62,748 bases of DNA, from contig MKUQ01000063.1 in NCBI GenBank assembly GCA_001898645.1, positions 1-62,748 on the forward strand, given 5' to 3'. Within the stretch, counting starts at the first letter, position 1. Each line of letters opens with the position of its first letter. Shown piece by piece: positions 19,754 through 28,178 of the stretch. Both the position numbers and the translations under genes were made by a program. The stretch is from Burkholderiales bacterium 70-64 (GTDB taxonomy: Bacteria > Pseudomonadota > Gammaproteobacteria > Burkholderiales > Burkholderiaceae_E). The notes under the pieces were generated by a model. It saw only the letters and a list, made by a program, of their open reading frames with translations. It was not told where the DNA came from and searched no databases.

Positions 19754-22555
19754 ATGAGCAAAATGGACGACTCCGCGCACACGCCGGTCATGCAGCAGTA
19801 CCTGCGCATCAAGGCCGATCACCGCGATCGCCTGCTGTTCTACCGGATGGGCGACTTCTACGAGCTGTTCTACGGGGACGCGGAGCGTGCCGCGCAGCTG
19901 CTCGGCATCACGCTGACGCGGCGCGGCGCATCGGCCGGTGTGCCGATCCCGATGGCGGGCGTGCCGGTGCACTCGGTCGAGCAGTACCTCGGACGCCTGA
20001 TCCGGCTCGGCGAATCGGTGGCAGTGTGCGAGCAGATCGGCGATCCGGCCGCATCGAAGGGCCCGGTCGAGCGCAAGGTGGTGCGCATCGTCACGCCGGG
20101 CACGCTCACCGAGGCGCAACTGCTGCCCGATCGCGACGACCGCGTCCTGCTGGCCGTGCTGCCGCGCAGCGGTGCGCTCGGGCTGTCCTGGATGGTGGTG
20201 GCCAGCGGCGAGTGCTGGCTGGCGCAGCTCGCGCCGGCAGCGCTGCTGCGCGAGATCGACCGGCTGCGCCCGGCCGAGGTGGTGATCCCCGAAGGGGCGG
20301 CACTGCCGGAGGCACTCGCCGAGGCGCTGGCCGGCACCGCCTTCACCCACTCGCCCGCGTGGCAGTTCGACGCGGTGCGCGCGCAGCGCCGCCTCACCGA
20401 GCTGCTCGGCACGCGCGACCTCGGCGGCTTCGGCGTGCAGGAGATGGACGCTGCGGTCGCCGCGGCCGGCGCGCTGCTCGACTACGTCGAACGCACCCAG
20501 GGGCAGGCGCCCACGCATCTGCAGTCGCTGCACGTCTTCACCGGCGACGAGTACGTGGTGCTGGACGCCGCGGCGCGCCGCAACCTCGAGATCGTCGAGA
20601 CGATGCGCGGCGACGACGGCGCGTCGCTGCTCAAGCTGCTCGATCGCTGCGCCACGAGCGCCGGCGGCCGCCTGCTGCGGCGCTGGCTGCTCGAGCCGCT
20701 GCGCTCGCAGCCGCAGGCGATGCGCCGCCAGGCCTGCGTGCAGGCCCTGCTGGGGCCCTCCGACGAATGGGACGCAACGCCCTTCGAGGAGGCCTTGCCG
20801 GCCGCTTCCGCCGACGCATCGGCCCCGGTCGCCTCGACCCTCTACGCGCCGGTGCTCACCGACCTGCGCGAGCTGCCCGACCTGGAGCGCATCGCTGCGC
20901 GCATCGCGCTGCGTTCGGCGCGCCCGCGCGAGCTGGCGGCGCTGCGCGACGCGGCTCCGGCGCTGCGCCGGCTGTGCGGGCGGCTGTCGAGGCTCGACGC
21001 AGCACTCTTCGGCGAGCTGCTCGAGGCGATGCAGGTACCCGAGGCCGCGCTGGCGCCGGTCGCCGCGGCGCTCGCCGACGAGCCGGCCGCGCAGGCGCGC
21101 GACGGCGGCGTGATCCGCGACGGCTACGACGCGGCGCTCGACGAGCTGCGCGCCATCGATCGCGACTGCGATGCCCTGCTCGCCGCGATGGAGGCGCGCG
21201 AGCGCGAGCGCACCGGCATCGCCAACCTGCGCGTGGGCTACAACGCGGTGCACGGCTTCTACATCGAAGTCTCGCGCGGGCAGTCCGCGCGCGTGCCCGA
21301 CGACTACCGGCGGCGCCAGACGCTCAAGAACGCCGAGCGCTACATCACGCCCGAGCTCAAGAGCTTCGAGGACAAGGCGCTGTCGGCGCGCGAGCGCGCG
21401 CTGGCCCTCGAGCGCCAGCTCTACGAGACGCTGCTGGAGTCGCTCGGCCCCACGGTGGCCGCCTGGCAGCGCGCCGGGCGCGCCGCCGCGCAGCTGGACG
21501 TGCTGGCGGCGTTCGCGCAGCGCGCGCATACGCTGCGCTGGGTGCGTCCGAGCTTCTCGGCAGCGCCCGGTATCGAGATCCGCGCCGGCCGGCATCCGGT
21601 GGTGGAGGCCGGCGTCGAGCACTACGTGCCCAACGACTGCGTGATGCGCGAGAACCGGCGCATGCTGCTGCTCACCGGCCCCAACATGGGCGGCAAGTCG
21701 ACCTACATGCGCTCGGTGGCGCTGATCGCCCTGCTCGCCTGCTGCGGCAGCTTCGTGCCCGCCGACGCCTGCGAGATCGGCCCGCTCGACCGCATCTTCA
21801 CCCGCGTGGGCGCCTCCGACGACCTGGCCGGAGGCCGCTCGACCTTCATGGTCGAGATGACCGAGGCCGCGGCGATCCTGCACGCGGCGACCGAGCGCTC
21901 GCTGGTGCTGATGGACGAGATCGGCCGCGGCACCTCGACCTTCGACGGGCTGGCGCTGGCGCATGCGATCGCCGCGCGGCTGCTCGCGCACAACCGCTCG
22001 CTGACGCTGTTCGCGACGCACTACTTCGAGCTCACGCAGCTGGCGGCCACGCACCCGCAGGCGGTGAACCTGCACCTGGCCGCCGCCGAGCACCGCGGCG
22101 GCATCGTGTTCCTGCACGAGGTGCGCGACGGACCGGCCAGCCGCAGCTACGGCCTGCAGGTGGCGCGCCTGGCCGGGCTGCCCGCCCCGGTCATCCGCGC
22201 CGCGGGCCAGATGCTGGCCGAGCTCGAGACACGCGCCCGCGCCCACGACGACCAGCTCGACCTGTTCGCGATGCCGCAGCCCGGAGCGCCCGGCGGCGAC
22301 GTCCTCGACGGCATGCCGGCCTTCGCAGCCGACGCGTCGCCCGCCGATGCGTCGTCTGTCGATGCGTTGCCTGCCGATGCGTCGCCCGCCTCCGCCGCAT
22401 CGACGCCGGGAACCGCCGGCATCGATGAGCCGGGCACGCGTGTGCTCGAGCGCCTGCGCGGCGTCGACCCCGATACGCTCAGTGCGCGCGAGGCGCTCGA
22501 GCTGGTCTACGCGCTGCGCGACGAGCTCGGCGGAGCGCCGGGGGCGGTCCGGTGA
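19754..22555 (+). CDS. mutS: DNA mismatch repair ATPase MutS
   Basis: Recognises mismatches and small loops and starts MutL-dependent repair. The mismatch-reading Phe-x-Glu lies in MGDFYELF near residue 37. Walker A reads [10 protein letters not shown], the signature segment STFMVEMTE, and Walker [14 protein letters not shown]. At 933 residues it is some 75 longer than E. coli MutS. The extra length is mostly a low-complexity Ala/Asp/Ser segment (about residues 855-890, built on ADAS-type repeats) between the ATPase domain and the C-terminal dimer/tetramer helices. It stands alone between an intergenic spacer and a palindromic element. Confidence 0.97.
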   Translation: MSKMDDSAHTPVMQQYLRIKADHRDRLLFYRMGDFYELFYGDAERAAQLLGITLTRRGASAGVPIPMAGVPVHSVEQYLGRLIRLGESVAVCEQIGDPAASKGPVERKVVRIVTPGTLTEAQLLPDRDDRVLLAVLPRSGALGLSWMVVASGECWLAQLAPAALLREIDRLRPAEVVIPEGAALPEALAEALAGTAFTHSPAWQFDAVRAQRRLTELLGTRDLGGFGVQEMDAAVAAAGALLDYVERTQGQAPTHLQSLHVFTGDEYVVLDAAARRNLEIVETMRGDDGASLLKLLDRCATSAGGRLLRRWLLEPLRSQPQAMRRQACVQALLGPSDEWDATPFEEALPAASADASAPVASTLYAPVLTDLRELPDLERIAARIALRSARPRELAALRDAAPALRRLCGRLSRLDAALFGELLEAMQVPEAALAPVAAALADEPAAQARDGGVIRDGYDAALDELRAIDRDCDALLAAMEARERERTGIANLRVGYNAVHGFYIEVSRGQSARVPDDYRRRQTLKNAERYITPELKSFEDKALSARERALALERQLYETLLESLGPTVAAWQRAGRAAAQLDVLAAFAQRAHTLRWVRPSFSAAPGIEIRAGRHPVVEAGVEHYVPNDCVMRENRRMLLLTGPNMGGKSTYMRSVALIALLACCGSFVPADACEIGPLDRIFTRVGASDDLAGGRSTFMVEMTEAAAILHAATERSLVLMDEIGRGTSTFDGLALAHAIAARLLAHNRSLTLFATHYFELTQLAATHPQAVNLHLAAAEHRGGIVFLHEVRDGPASRSYGLQVARLAGLPAPVIRAAGQMLAELETRARAHDDQLDLFAMPQPGAPGGDVLDGMPAFAADASPADASSVDALPADASPASAASTPGTAGIDEPGTRVLERLRGVDPDTLSAREALELVYALRDELGGAPGAVR

Positions 22556-22575
22556 AGCGCAGGGGCGCGCGTTTC

Positions 22576-22680
22576 ATACGGTTTTGCGTTCGTTCGCAGA
22601 ACAAGGCGGGGCGCCGCAGACAGTGCTGTAGCACGGCAAGGCGCCCCAACGCAGTGATGCGAGCGAACGCAGAACCGTAT
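22576..22680. repeat. 105-bp nested palindrome between mutS and ctaA
   Basis: A nearly symmetrical element centred on 22628. The outer arms ATACGGTTTTGCGTTCGTTC and ATGCGAGCGAACGCAGAACC(GTAT) pair with few mismatches. The inner arms hold GGGGCGCC/GGCGCCCC. The apex is the perfect hairpin GTGCT-GT-AGCAC (22623-22634). The pairing continues weakly outward (GGGGCGCGC at 22562 and GCGCGCCCC at 22684). It lies between convergent genes and its last base overlaps the ctaA stop codon. It could act as a bidirectional terminator, or be a non-autonomous mobile repeat of REP/MITE type. Confidence 0.8.
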
Positions 22681-23792
22681 CAGCGCGCCCCGAGGCCGTG
22701 CAGCTTGGCCGGCGCCCGAAGCGCGGCGACTCCCGCCAGCACGCCGGCAAGGATGGCCGCCAGCGCGTTGTGCAGGGTGGCCGTGAGCAGGGGCTGACCG
22801 GCGGCGGCAGTGCCCATGCCCAGCAGCAGCTGCGCGACCAGCAAGGCCAGCAGCGCGCTGCGGCCGGCGCCGCGCAGCGCACCCGAGCGCAACACGAGCA
22901 GCGCCACGACGATGGCGAAGACGATGCCGAGCGCGCGATGGACGAGGTGCAGGCCGTGCGCCGCCGCCGCATCGACGCTCGCCTGCACACGCAGCGGATC
23001 GAACGCGGCGGCATCGAGCCGGACGCTCTCGAAGCACGAGGCGCCCATGCAGGCGTCGATGGCGTGGCGCGCGCCGATCATCGTGCCGACCCAGGCCAGC
23101 AGACCCAGGAGCACGAGCGCACCCCAGGCGAGCCGGACGCCGCGGGCGATGGCACCGGCGTCGGCGGAGGCGATAGCACCGGCGGGGGCGATGGCACCGG
23201 CACTGGCGACAGCCGGTTCGCCGGGCCGCCGCCCTCCCCGCGCCGCGATCCACGCGAAGGCCGCGGCGAGCGCCAGACCGCCGACCAGGTTGCCGACCGT
23301 CACCAGCGGCAGATCGTGCGGCGTGAGGCGGCCGAGCCAGGCGAGGAAGGCAGTGTCGGCAAGCGCCGCCGCCGCGGCCACGCGCGCACTGCCGTCCATC
23401 CCCGACCAGCCGAACACGGCGATCACCAGCACCAGCACGCCGACCAGCATCGCGCTGAGGCGGTGCAGCCCGCGCGCCGCAGTGACCGCCGGCGACGATC
23501 CATCCGGCGCGGCGGCCGCGACGCCTGCTGCGGAAGCCCCGGCTGCTCCGCCCGCTGCCGGCGCAGCAGCCGTCTCGCCCGCCTCCGGAGCCCGGGGCGC
23601 CTCGCCCGCTGCCGGCGCCCGGGCCGCCCCGCCCTCCTGCGCAGCCGATGCGGGGGCCCCGGCCGTCGCCTCGCGATAGCACCGGGGCCAGTCGTCGCAG
23701 CTCAGCCCGGCCTGCGAGTGGCGGATGAATGCGCTCGCGGCGGTGATGCACACCGTGAGCGCGCAGGCCACGAGCGCCAGCGCGCGGATCAT
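22680..23792 (-). CDS. ctaA: Heme A synthase (CtaA/COX15)
   Basis: Oxidises the methyl group of heme O to make heme A for a3/a-type reductases; polytopic membrane protein of 370 residues. Eight hydrophobic helices in two four-helix halves are seen, with the expected His residues in FIRHSQAG, LHRLSAM, HLVHRALG and LHNALAA, and Cys pairs in the periplasmic loops (CDDWPRC and CMGASC). A long Ala/Gly/Pro/Glu-rich insertion (about residues 42-97) sits in the first periplasmic loop, and a second repeat (AGAIA-type) lies near 200. It overlaps the preceding heme-copper gene by 4 bp and ends the operon, so heme A is probably needed for it. Confidence 0.88.
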   Translation of the reverse strand: MIRALALVACALTVCITAASAFIRHSQAGLSCDDWPRCYREATAGAPASAAQEGGAARAPAAGEAPRAPEAGETAAAPAAGGAAGASAAGVAAAAPDGSSPAVTAARGLHRLSAMLVGVLVLVIAVFGWSGMDGSARVAAAAALADTAFLAWLGRLTPHDLPLVTVGNLVGGLALAAAFAWIAARGGRRPGEPAVASAGAIAPAGAIASADAGAIARGVRLAWGALVLLGLLAWVGTMIGARHAIDACMGASCFESVRLDAAAFDPLRVQASVDAAAAHGLHLVHRALGIVFAIVVALLVLRSGALRGAGRSALLALLVAQLLLGMGTAAAGQPLLTATLHNALAAILAGVLAGVAALRAPAKLHGLGAR

Positions 23793-25213
23793 CGCGCGCG
23801 CCGGGTTGCGATCACGCTGTCGAGCACCACCCACACGAACAGCATGCCGCCGATGATCGCGATCAGTCCGCCCAGCCCCATCAGGCCCATGCCGGCCACC
23901 TCCTGCGTGGTGCGCAGCGTCTGCTCGGCGCCGGCCACCTTGCGCTGCACGCCGTAGCCGCCGGACCAGACCAGCCCGAGGATGTGCAGCAGCTGCCCGC
24001 CGCCATAGAGCCACGGCTGCCAGTCGGCGATGCGGCCGCCGGGCGCGCGGTAGCCCAGGCGCGGCAGCAGCGCGTAGGCCAGACCCATCAGCGCCAGCGT
24101 CACCCCGACGATCGAGCCGTGGTAGTGCGCCGGCACGCGCACGTCGGAGCCCTTGATGAGAAAGCCGATCAGGCCGCCGATCGAGAACAGCAGCAGCGAG
24201 GCGATCAGCGCCGCGCGCAGCGGCCTCGTCTCGGGCGCGGCCGGGGCGCCGCGCCGCACCAGCGCCACGGCCAGGGCCAGCACCATGGGCATGATCGCCA
24301 GCCCGCCGCCGAAGCGCATCAGCCAGGTCATCATGCGGTGGTGCTCGACCGAGAGCACGGTCCAGTTCAGGTAGATGAGCGGCGCGAGGAACACCGACAC
24401 CAGCCCGATCGCGTAGACCAGCACCACCACGCGCGGGCTCAGGGGCAGCGGCGAGCCGATCAGGGTCGCCAGCCAGGCCCAGGCGACCAGCATCAGCAGC
24501 GTCCAGGTGAACTGGATGACGTGCCCCGGTCCCCAGAACAGCAGCTCGTAGTAGGTCTTCGCCTCGAGCTCGCGCGGCACTTCCACCACCGACCACACCA
24601 TCGCCAGCAGCGCCACCGCGCTCGAGACCGCGGCGGCCTTCAGCCCGAAGCGCAGCGCATCGGAGCCGTCGAGCTGCAGGCTCATGCGCGCCGGGGCGAC
24701 GAACGAGCGCAGGGTGAGCAGCAGGAAGCCTGCGCCGAGCACGATCAGCCCCCAGGCGAACACGTCGTTGTCGATCACCGGCACGTAGTTCGACATCACC
24801 GGGATCGCACGGCCTGCGAACGGCGAGGCGGCCATGAAGAGCGCCCCCAGCCCGACGAGCCACAGCGCGAACCAGCCCAGCCCGGTCCAGCGCGGCGAGG
24901 TGTCGATGCTCCACAGCATGCCGGCCATGGAGACGAACCAGACCAGCACCGACAGGTCGACGTGCACCACCAGCGCGACGCGGAAGAAGTCGCCGGCCGG
25001 CACCAGGTTCGCGAAGAAGGGCGTGCGCGCGAGCACCAGCAGGATCGAGAACAGGCCGGCGCCGATCAGCGCGGCCACGCCCAGCAGCAGCCAGCCGGAG
25101 ACGAGCGCGCGCTGCTCGGCGGTCGGGATCTCGAGGTCGAAGCGATCGTTGCGCAGCAGCGCCGGCGCACCCCCGAGCGGCGCCGGGAATCCGCGTGGGG
25201 TGGCCAGCCTCAT
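23789..25213 (-). CDS. Second heme-copper oxidoreductase subunit-I-like protein, no cross-link Tyr
   Basis: A 474-residue polytopic protein with about 12 helices and all six histidines expected in heme-copper subunit I: His84 (low-spin heme), His231, His291 and His292 (CuB), and His363/His365 (HYH, heme ligands). The helix with the first CuB His reads GPGHVIQF, so the position four residues after the His is Phe, not Tyr, and a Gln precedes it. No replacement Tyr as in cbb3 enzymes is obvious. It is therefore not a standard oxygen reductase; NO-reductase-like or non-catalytic roles are possible. It overlaps both neighbours by 4 bp within the eight-gene operon. Confidence 0.8.
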   Translation of the reverse strand: MRLATPRGFPAPLGGAPALLRNDRFDLEIPTAEQRALVSGWLLLGVAALIGAGLFSILLVLARTPFFANLVPAGDFFRVALVVHVDLSVLVWFVSMAGMLWSIDTSPRWTGLGWFALWLVGLGALFMAASPFAGRAIPVMSNYVPVIDNDVFAWGLIVLGAGFLLLTLRSFVAPARMSLQLDGSDALRFGLKAAAVSSAVALLAMVWSVVEVPRELEAKTYYELLFWGPGHVIQFTWTLLMLVAWAWLATLIGSPLPLSPRVVVLVYAIGLVSVFLAPLIYLNWTVLSVEHHRMMTWLMRFGGGLAIMPMVLALAVALVRRGAPAAPETRPLRAALIASLLLFSIGGLIGFLIKGSDVRVPAHYHGSIVGVTLALMGLAYALLPRLGYRAPGGRIADWQPWLYGGGQLLHILGLVWSGGYGVQRKVAGAEQTLRTTQEVAGMGLMGLGGLIAIIGGMLFVWVVLDSVIATRRAR

Positions 25214-25716
25214 CGGATCACCACGCCGCCCTGGTCGGCGTTGAAGTCGATCAGCACCACCTGCCCGGGCACCACGTTCAGCTTGCGGTCGCCCTCGTAG
25301 TTGAAGCCCTTGACGCGGATGTCGTCGTTGAACTGCACCCGCAGCGCATGCTCGCCCGCCGGGATCTCGAGGCGGCGGTAGCCGCTGGCGGCGCCGTCGC
25401 GGCGCAGCCCGGCCGGGGGAAAGACCTCGTCGTAGAGCACCTTGCCGTCGAGCTCGACCCGCACGCGCACCGGCGAGCGCTCACGCGGGCAGTCCATCTG
25501 CGCGCGCAGTTGCGGCGGCAGCTTGGCCAGCTCCTCGGGCGAGCGCGAGCGGCAGTCGGTGACGAACTCTCCCGGGTGCCGGAACGACAGGCGCAGCAGC
25601 CCTTCGTCGGGCCCGAGGTGGTGGTACACGGGCGAGCTCGAGAAATAGCCGACGAACACGGCGAACAAGGCGTAGAGAATCCCCTGGCCGCCGTAGCGCA
25701 GGACCGCGTTACCCAT
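25210..25716 (-). CDS. Unknown membrane-anchored protein of the respiratory operon (168 aa)
   Basis: I do not recognise this family. The N-terminus has one membrane helix (about residues 11-30) followed by SSSPVYHH. The remainder is a probable beta-sandwich domain on the outer face, with two cysteines, Cys55 and Cys76, 21 residues apart. A repeated beta pattern ends in VVPGQVVLIDFNADQGGVVI. Two adjacent His at 32-33 and the Cys pair could bind metal or form a disulfide. It overlaps the cytochrome b-ferredoxin fusion by 8 bp and the second heme-copper gene by 4 bp, so its function is tied to these: an accessory subunit or an assembly factor. Confidence 0.75.
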   Translation of the reverse strand: MGNAVLRYGGQGILYALFAVFVGYFSSSPVYHHLGPDEGLLRLSFRHPGEFVTDCRSRSPEELAKLPPQLRAQMDCPRERSPVRVRVELDGKVLYDEVFPPAGLRRDGAASGYRRLEIPAGEHALRVQFNDDIRVKGFNYEGDRKLNVVPGQVVLIDFNADQGGVVIR

Positions 25717-27283
25717 CACTGACCTCCGTCGATGTTTCCTGTTGCGGCGCCCCCAGCCGGGCCCGGAACGCCTCGATGCCCGCCCGCAGCGCGGCACGCT
25801 CCTCGCGCGCGGCTTGCAGCACTTCCACCCGCTCGCGTTCGACGCCGCGGCGCAGACGCGGCTCGCGTTCGCCGGCCAGGCGCTCTCCGGTCCATCGGGC
25901 CCCGAAGCGGAACTCGCAGTCGGACGGCGGGCACGCCGCGACGACCACGCCGCTCGCGCCGCCGCGCAGGGCGTACTCGATGAACGTCGGCGGAAGCATA
26001 CCTGCGCACGGCAGTCCCAGCACCACAAGACCCCGGCCCGGCGCGGGTCCCAGCCCGGCGCCGCGCTGGCAGGTGAACACCACCAGCGCGCCCTGCCCGT
26101 GCGGGGCGCGCAGCGCCGCGTCGAGCGCCTCGCGCAGATCGCCCACGGTCGACCCCGGCAGATCGATGCCGCTCACCAGGCGCTCGCCGGCGCGAAACGG
26201 AACCGACGAGGGGCATGCCCCGGCGCAGATGCCGCACGAGGCGCAGCGGTCGGCATCGACCACCGCGATCTGGCCGCGGCCTCCCGGGTGCGGCGCCATC
26301 GCGATCGCCGCATAGGGGCAATCGGCGAAGCAGCGGGTGCAGCCGTTGCAATGATCCGGATCCACCACCGCCGGCGCCGGGCGCCGCAGCGGCCCCAGCC
26401 AGGGCGCGACCGCGAGCAGCAGCGTGAGGCCGGTGGCGACGATCCAGACCAGGGCCGGCGTAGCGGCGTAGATCGCCGTCAGCGGCGCCAGGTAGAACCA
26501 GTCGAGGGGCAGCGTCGCGGGCAGCCAGTCCAGCTCGGCCGGCGGCTGCGACACCGCGGGCAGCGCCAGCGACAGGAGCGACAGCGCGGCGAGCGTCCAC
26601 AGCGCCACCGCACGGCTGGCGCCGGTCTGCGGGCGGGTCAGCCGCTGGACATGCGCCCACATCACCAGCAACAGCACCAGCGGCACGCCGATGTGCAGGA
26701 AGACCACCAGCGAGAACAGCCGGTCCGAGACCGCGCCCTCGGAGATGAAGTTGCGCACCAGCGCCGGCCCGAAGCCCGGCAGCGCGCCGAACCATTCGGT
26801 GGTGGCGGTGGCCACGAACAGCGCCACGCTGTCCCACACCAGCCAGTAGCCGATGACGCCCGCGGCGACGGCCAGCCACAGCGTGGGCACGCCGCTGACC
26901 CAGGAATACCAGCGAAAGCCGCGATAGCGCCCGTAGGCCAGCTCGCGCACGAGGTGCAGCACGATCACCGCGACGAAGGCGTCCGAGGCGTAGCGGTGCA
27001 GGCTGCGCATCACGCCGCCGACCCATCGCTGGCCATGCGTGAGCTGCTCGACCGACGCATGGGCGCCCGCCACGCTGGTGTCGTAGAAGATGTAGAGGTA
27101 GCCGCCGGTGAGCGCGATCAGCCAGAACAGGTAGAAGCCCAGCCCGCCGAGCTGGCGAAGCGGGTTGTCGCGCTCGCCGCAGGCCCGGTCGATGGCGCGT
27201 TCGAGCGCACGCAGCGCGCGTGCCGCCACGCCGCTGCCCTCCAGGCGCGCCTCGGTCGGATTCAGCGTGTGGAAGGGGGACAT
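25709..27283 (-). CDS. Diheme cytochrome b - 2x[4Fe-4S] ferredoxin - MvhD-like fusion
   Basis: A 524-residue three-module redox protein. Residues about 40-215 match the N-terminal half of bc1-type cytochrome b, with heme pairs His96/His110 and His197/His211, each 14 apart. Two more helices follow (about 223-243 and 262-295). Residues 310-360 carry two CxxCxxCxxxCP clusters (C312/315/318/322 and C347/350/353/357). The C-terminal part (about 400-470) resembles MvhD, the delta subunit linking hydrogenase to heterodisulfide reductase, with Cys405, Cys426, Cys451 and Cys456. It would carry electrons between a cytosolic low-potential donor and the membrane. ATG 27283 is used; an upstream ATG at 27331 would add an unlikely Arg-rich tail. 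Confidence 0.83.
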   Translation of the reverse strand: MSPFHTLNPTEARLEGSGVAARALRALERAIDRACGERDNPLRQLGGLGFYLFWLIALTGGYLYIFYDTSVAGAHASVEQLTHGQRWVGGVMRSLHRYASDAFVAVIVLHLVRELAYGRYRGFRWYSWVSGVPTLWLAVAAGVIGYWLVWDSVALFVATATTEWFGALPGFGPALVRNFISEGAVSDRLFSLVVFLHIGVPLVLLLVMWAHVQRLTRPQTGASRAVALWTLAALSLLSLALPAVSQPPAELDWLPATLPLDWFYLAPLTAIYAATPALVWIVATGLTLLLAVAPWLGPLRRPAPAVVDPDHCNGCTRCFADCPYAAIAMAPHPGGRGQIAVVDADRCASCGICAGACPSSVPFRAGERLVSGIDLPGSTVGDLREALDAALRAPHGQGALVVFTCQRGAGLGPAPGRGLVVLGLPCAGMLPPTFIEYALRGGASGVVVAACPPSDCEFRFGARWTGERLAGEREPRLRRGVERERVEVLQAAREERAALRAGIEAFRARLGAPQQETSTEVSDG

Positions 27284-27334
27284 GCTGGGGTGCTGCGACG
27301 GGCGCGCGGGCCGGAGCTGCGCGCACCGCAATCT

Positions 27335-28171
27335 TCATGCACGCGAGGAGCGGCGCCACTCGCGCATGACCACCCAGGCGATCGCCCCCAGCGTGGTGAG
27401 TCCGGCAAAGATCTCGAAGAACAGGGAGTAGTTGACGCGATAGCCGCCGGTGAAGGGATCGTAGACGGTGCAGTACAGCTTCACCTTCTCCCAGAGGTTC
27501 TCCAGTGTCACTTCCCGCGATACCTGCCCCGAGAGCAGCTCCTTGAGCGGCTGCACCAGCATCGGCAGGTCGAAGTTCTCGCCGTAGACCTGGCGGTAGA
27601 TCACGCCGTCGGCATCGACGATGGTCACCTGGGTGACGTGGTCGAAGCCGCCGGCAGTGCGTTCGTAGCTGAAGCCCAGGTTGCGGGTCAGCGCATCCAC
27701 TTCCGCTGGATCGGGGCTGAGGAAGGCCCAGCGGGGCTCGACGATGCGGTTCTGGCGCTTGAACGCGGCCATCGCCTCGGGGGTATCGAAGGGCTGGTTG
27801 AAGCCGATCGACACCACGTCGAAGCGGTCTTCGCCGAGCGCCTCGCGCGCGGTGCGCACGGCCTTGGCGAGGAACTGGGTGGCCACCGGGCAGGCCTGGA
27901 AGCAGCCCGTGTACACCAGGCTGATGAGCAGCGGACGGCCGCGATAGTCGCTGAGCCGGACTTCCTTGCCGGTGCTGTCGCGCAGGCGGAAGTCGTCGAG
28001 GGGGCGGCCGATCGCGGCCTGGCTGGCCGCGAGCGCCTTGCGGAAATCGGGAGTGGGGCGATCAACGTCCTCGGCGGCGCGCGCCGCCGGGGACGCGGCA
28101 CCGATTCCGAACGCCAGGGCGAGGACGAAGAGCGCGCGCCGCGCGCGGCGTTCGGATCGATGCCGGGTCAT
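27335..28171 (-). CDS. SCO1/SenC-type copper chaperone with C-terminal anchor
   Basis: A 278-residue periplasmic thioredoxin-fold protein. A cleavable signal peptide (ASPAARAAE) precedes the domain. The copper ligands are visible: CFQAC (CxxxC) and the distal His in GGFDHVTQ. An extra transmembrane helix near the C-terminus (about 247-267) anchors it, unlike most SCO proteins, which are anchored at the N-terminus. SCO proteins insert copper into CuA. Its place between the heme-copper gene and the cytochrome b fusion, 7 bp from the former, fits maturation of the CuA subunit. Subunit II, subunit I, then a SenC-type gene is the order I recall for norSY-senC clusters of ammonia oxidisers. Confidence 0.9.
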   Translation of the reverse strand: MTRHRSERRARRALFVLALAFGIGAASPAARAAEDVDRPTPDFRKALAASQAAIGRPLDDFRLRDSTGKEVRLSDYRGRPLLISLVYTGCFQACPVATQFLAKAVRTAREALGEDRFDVVSIGFNQPFDTPEAMAAFKRQNRIVEPRWAFLSPDPAEVDALTRNLGFSYERTAGGFDHVTQVTIVDADGVIYRQVYGENFDLPMLVQPLKELLSGQVSREVTLENLWEKVKLYCTVYDPFTGGYRVNYSLFFEIFAGLTTLGAIAWVVMREWRRSSRA

Positions 28172-28178
28172 GCAGTCC

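Noticed and set aside
23789-25213. cbb3-type oxidase subunit I (CcoN)
   Set aside because: No CcoO/CcoP genes are present, the length and helix layout are short for CcoN, and I found no relocated catalytic Tyr.
25709-27283. Part of a cytochrome bc1 complex
   Set aside because: Only the N-terminal half of cytochrome b is present, fused to ferredoxin and MvhD modules, and there is no Rieske or cytochrome c1 gene nearby.
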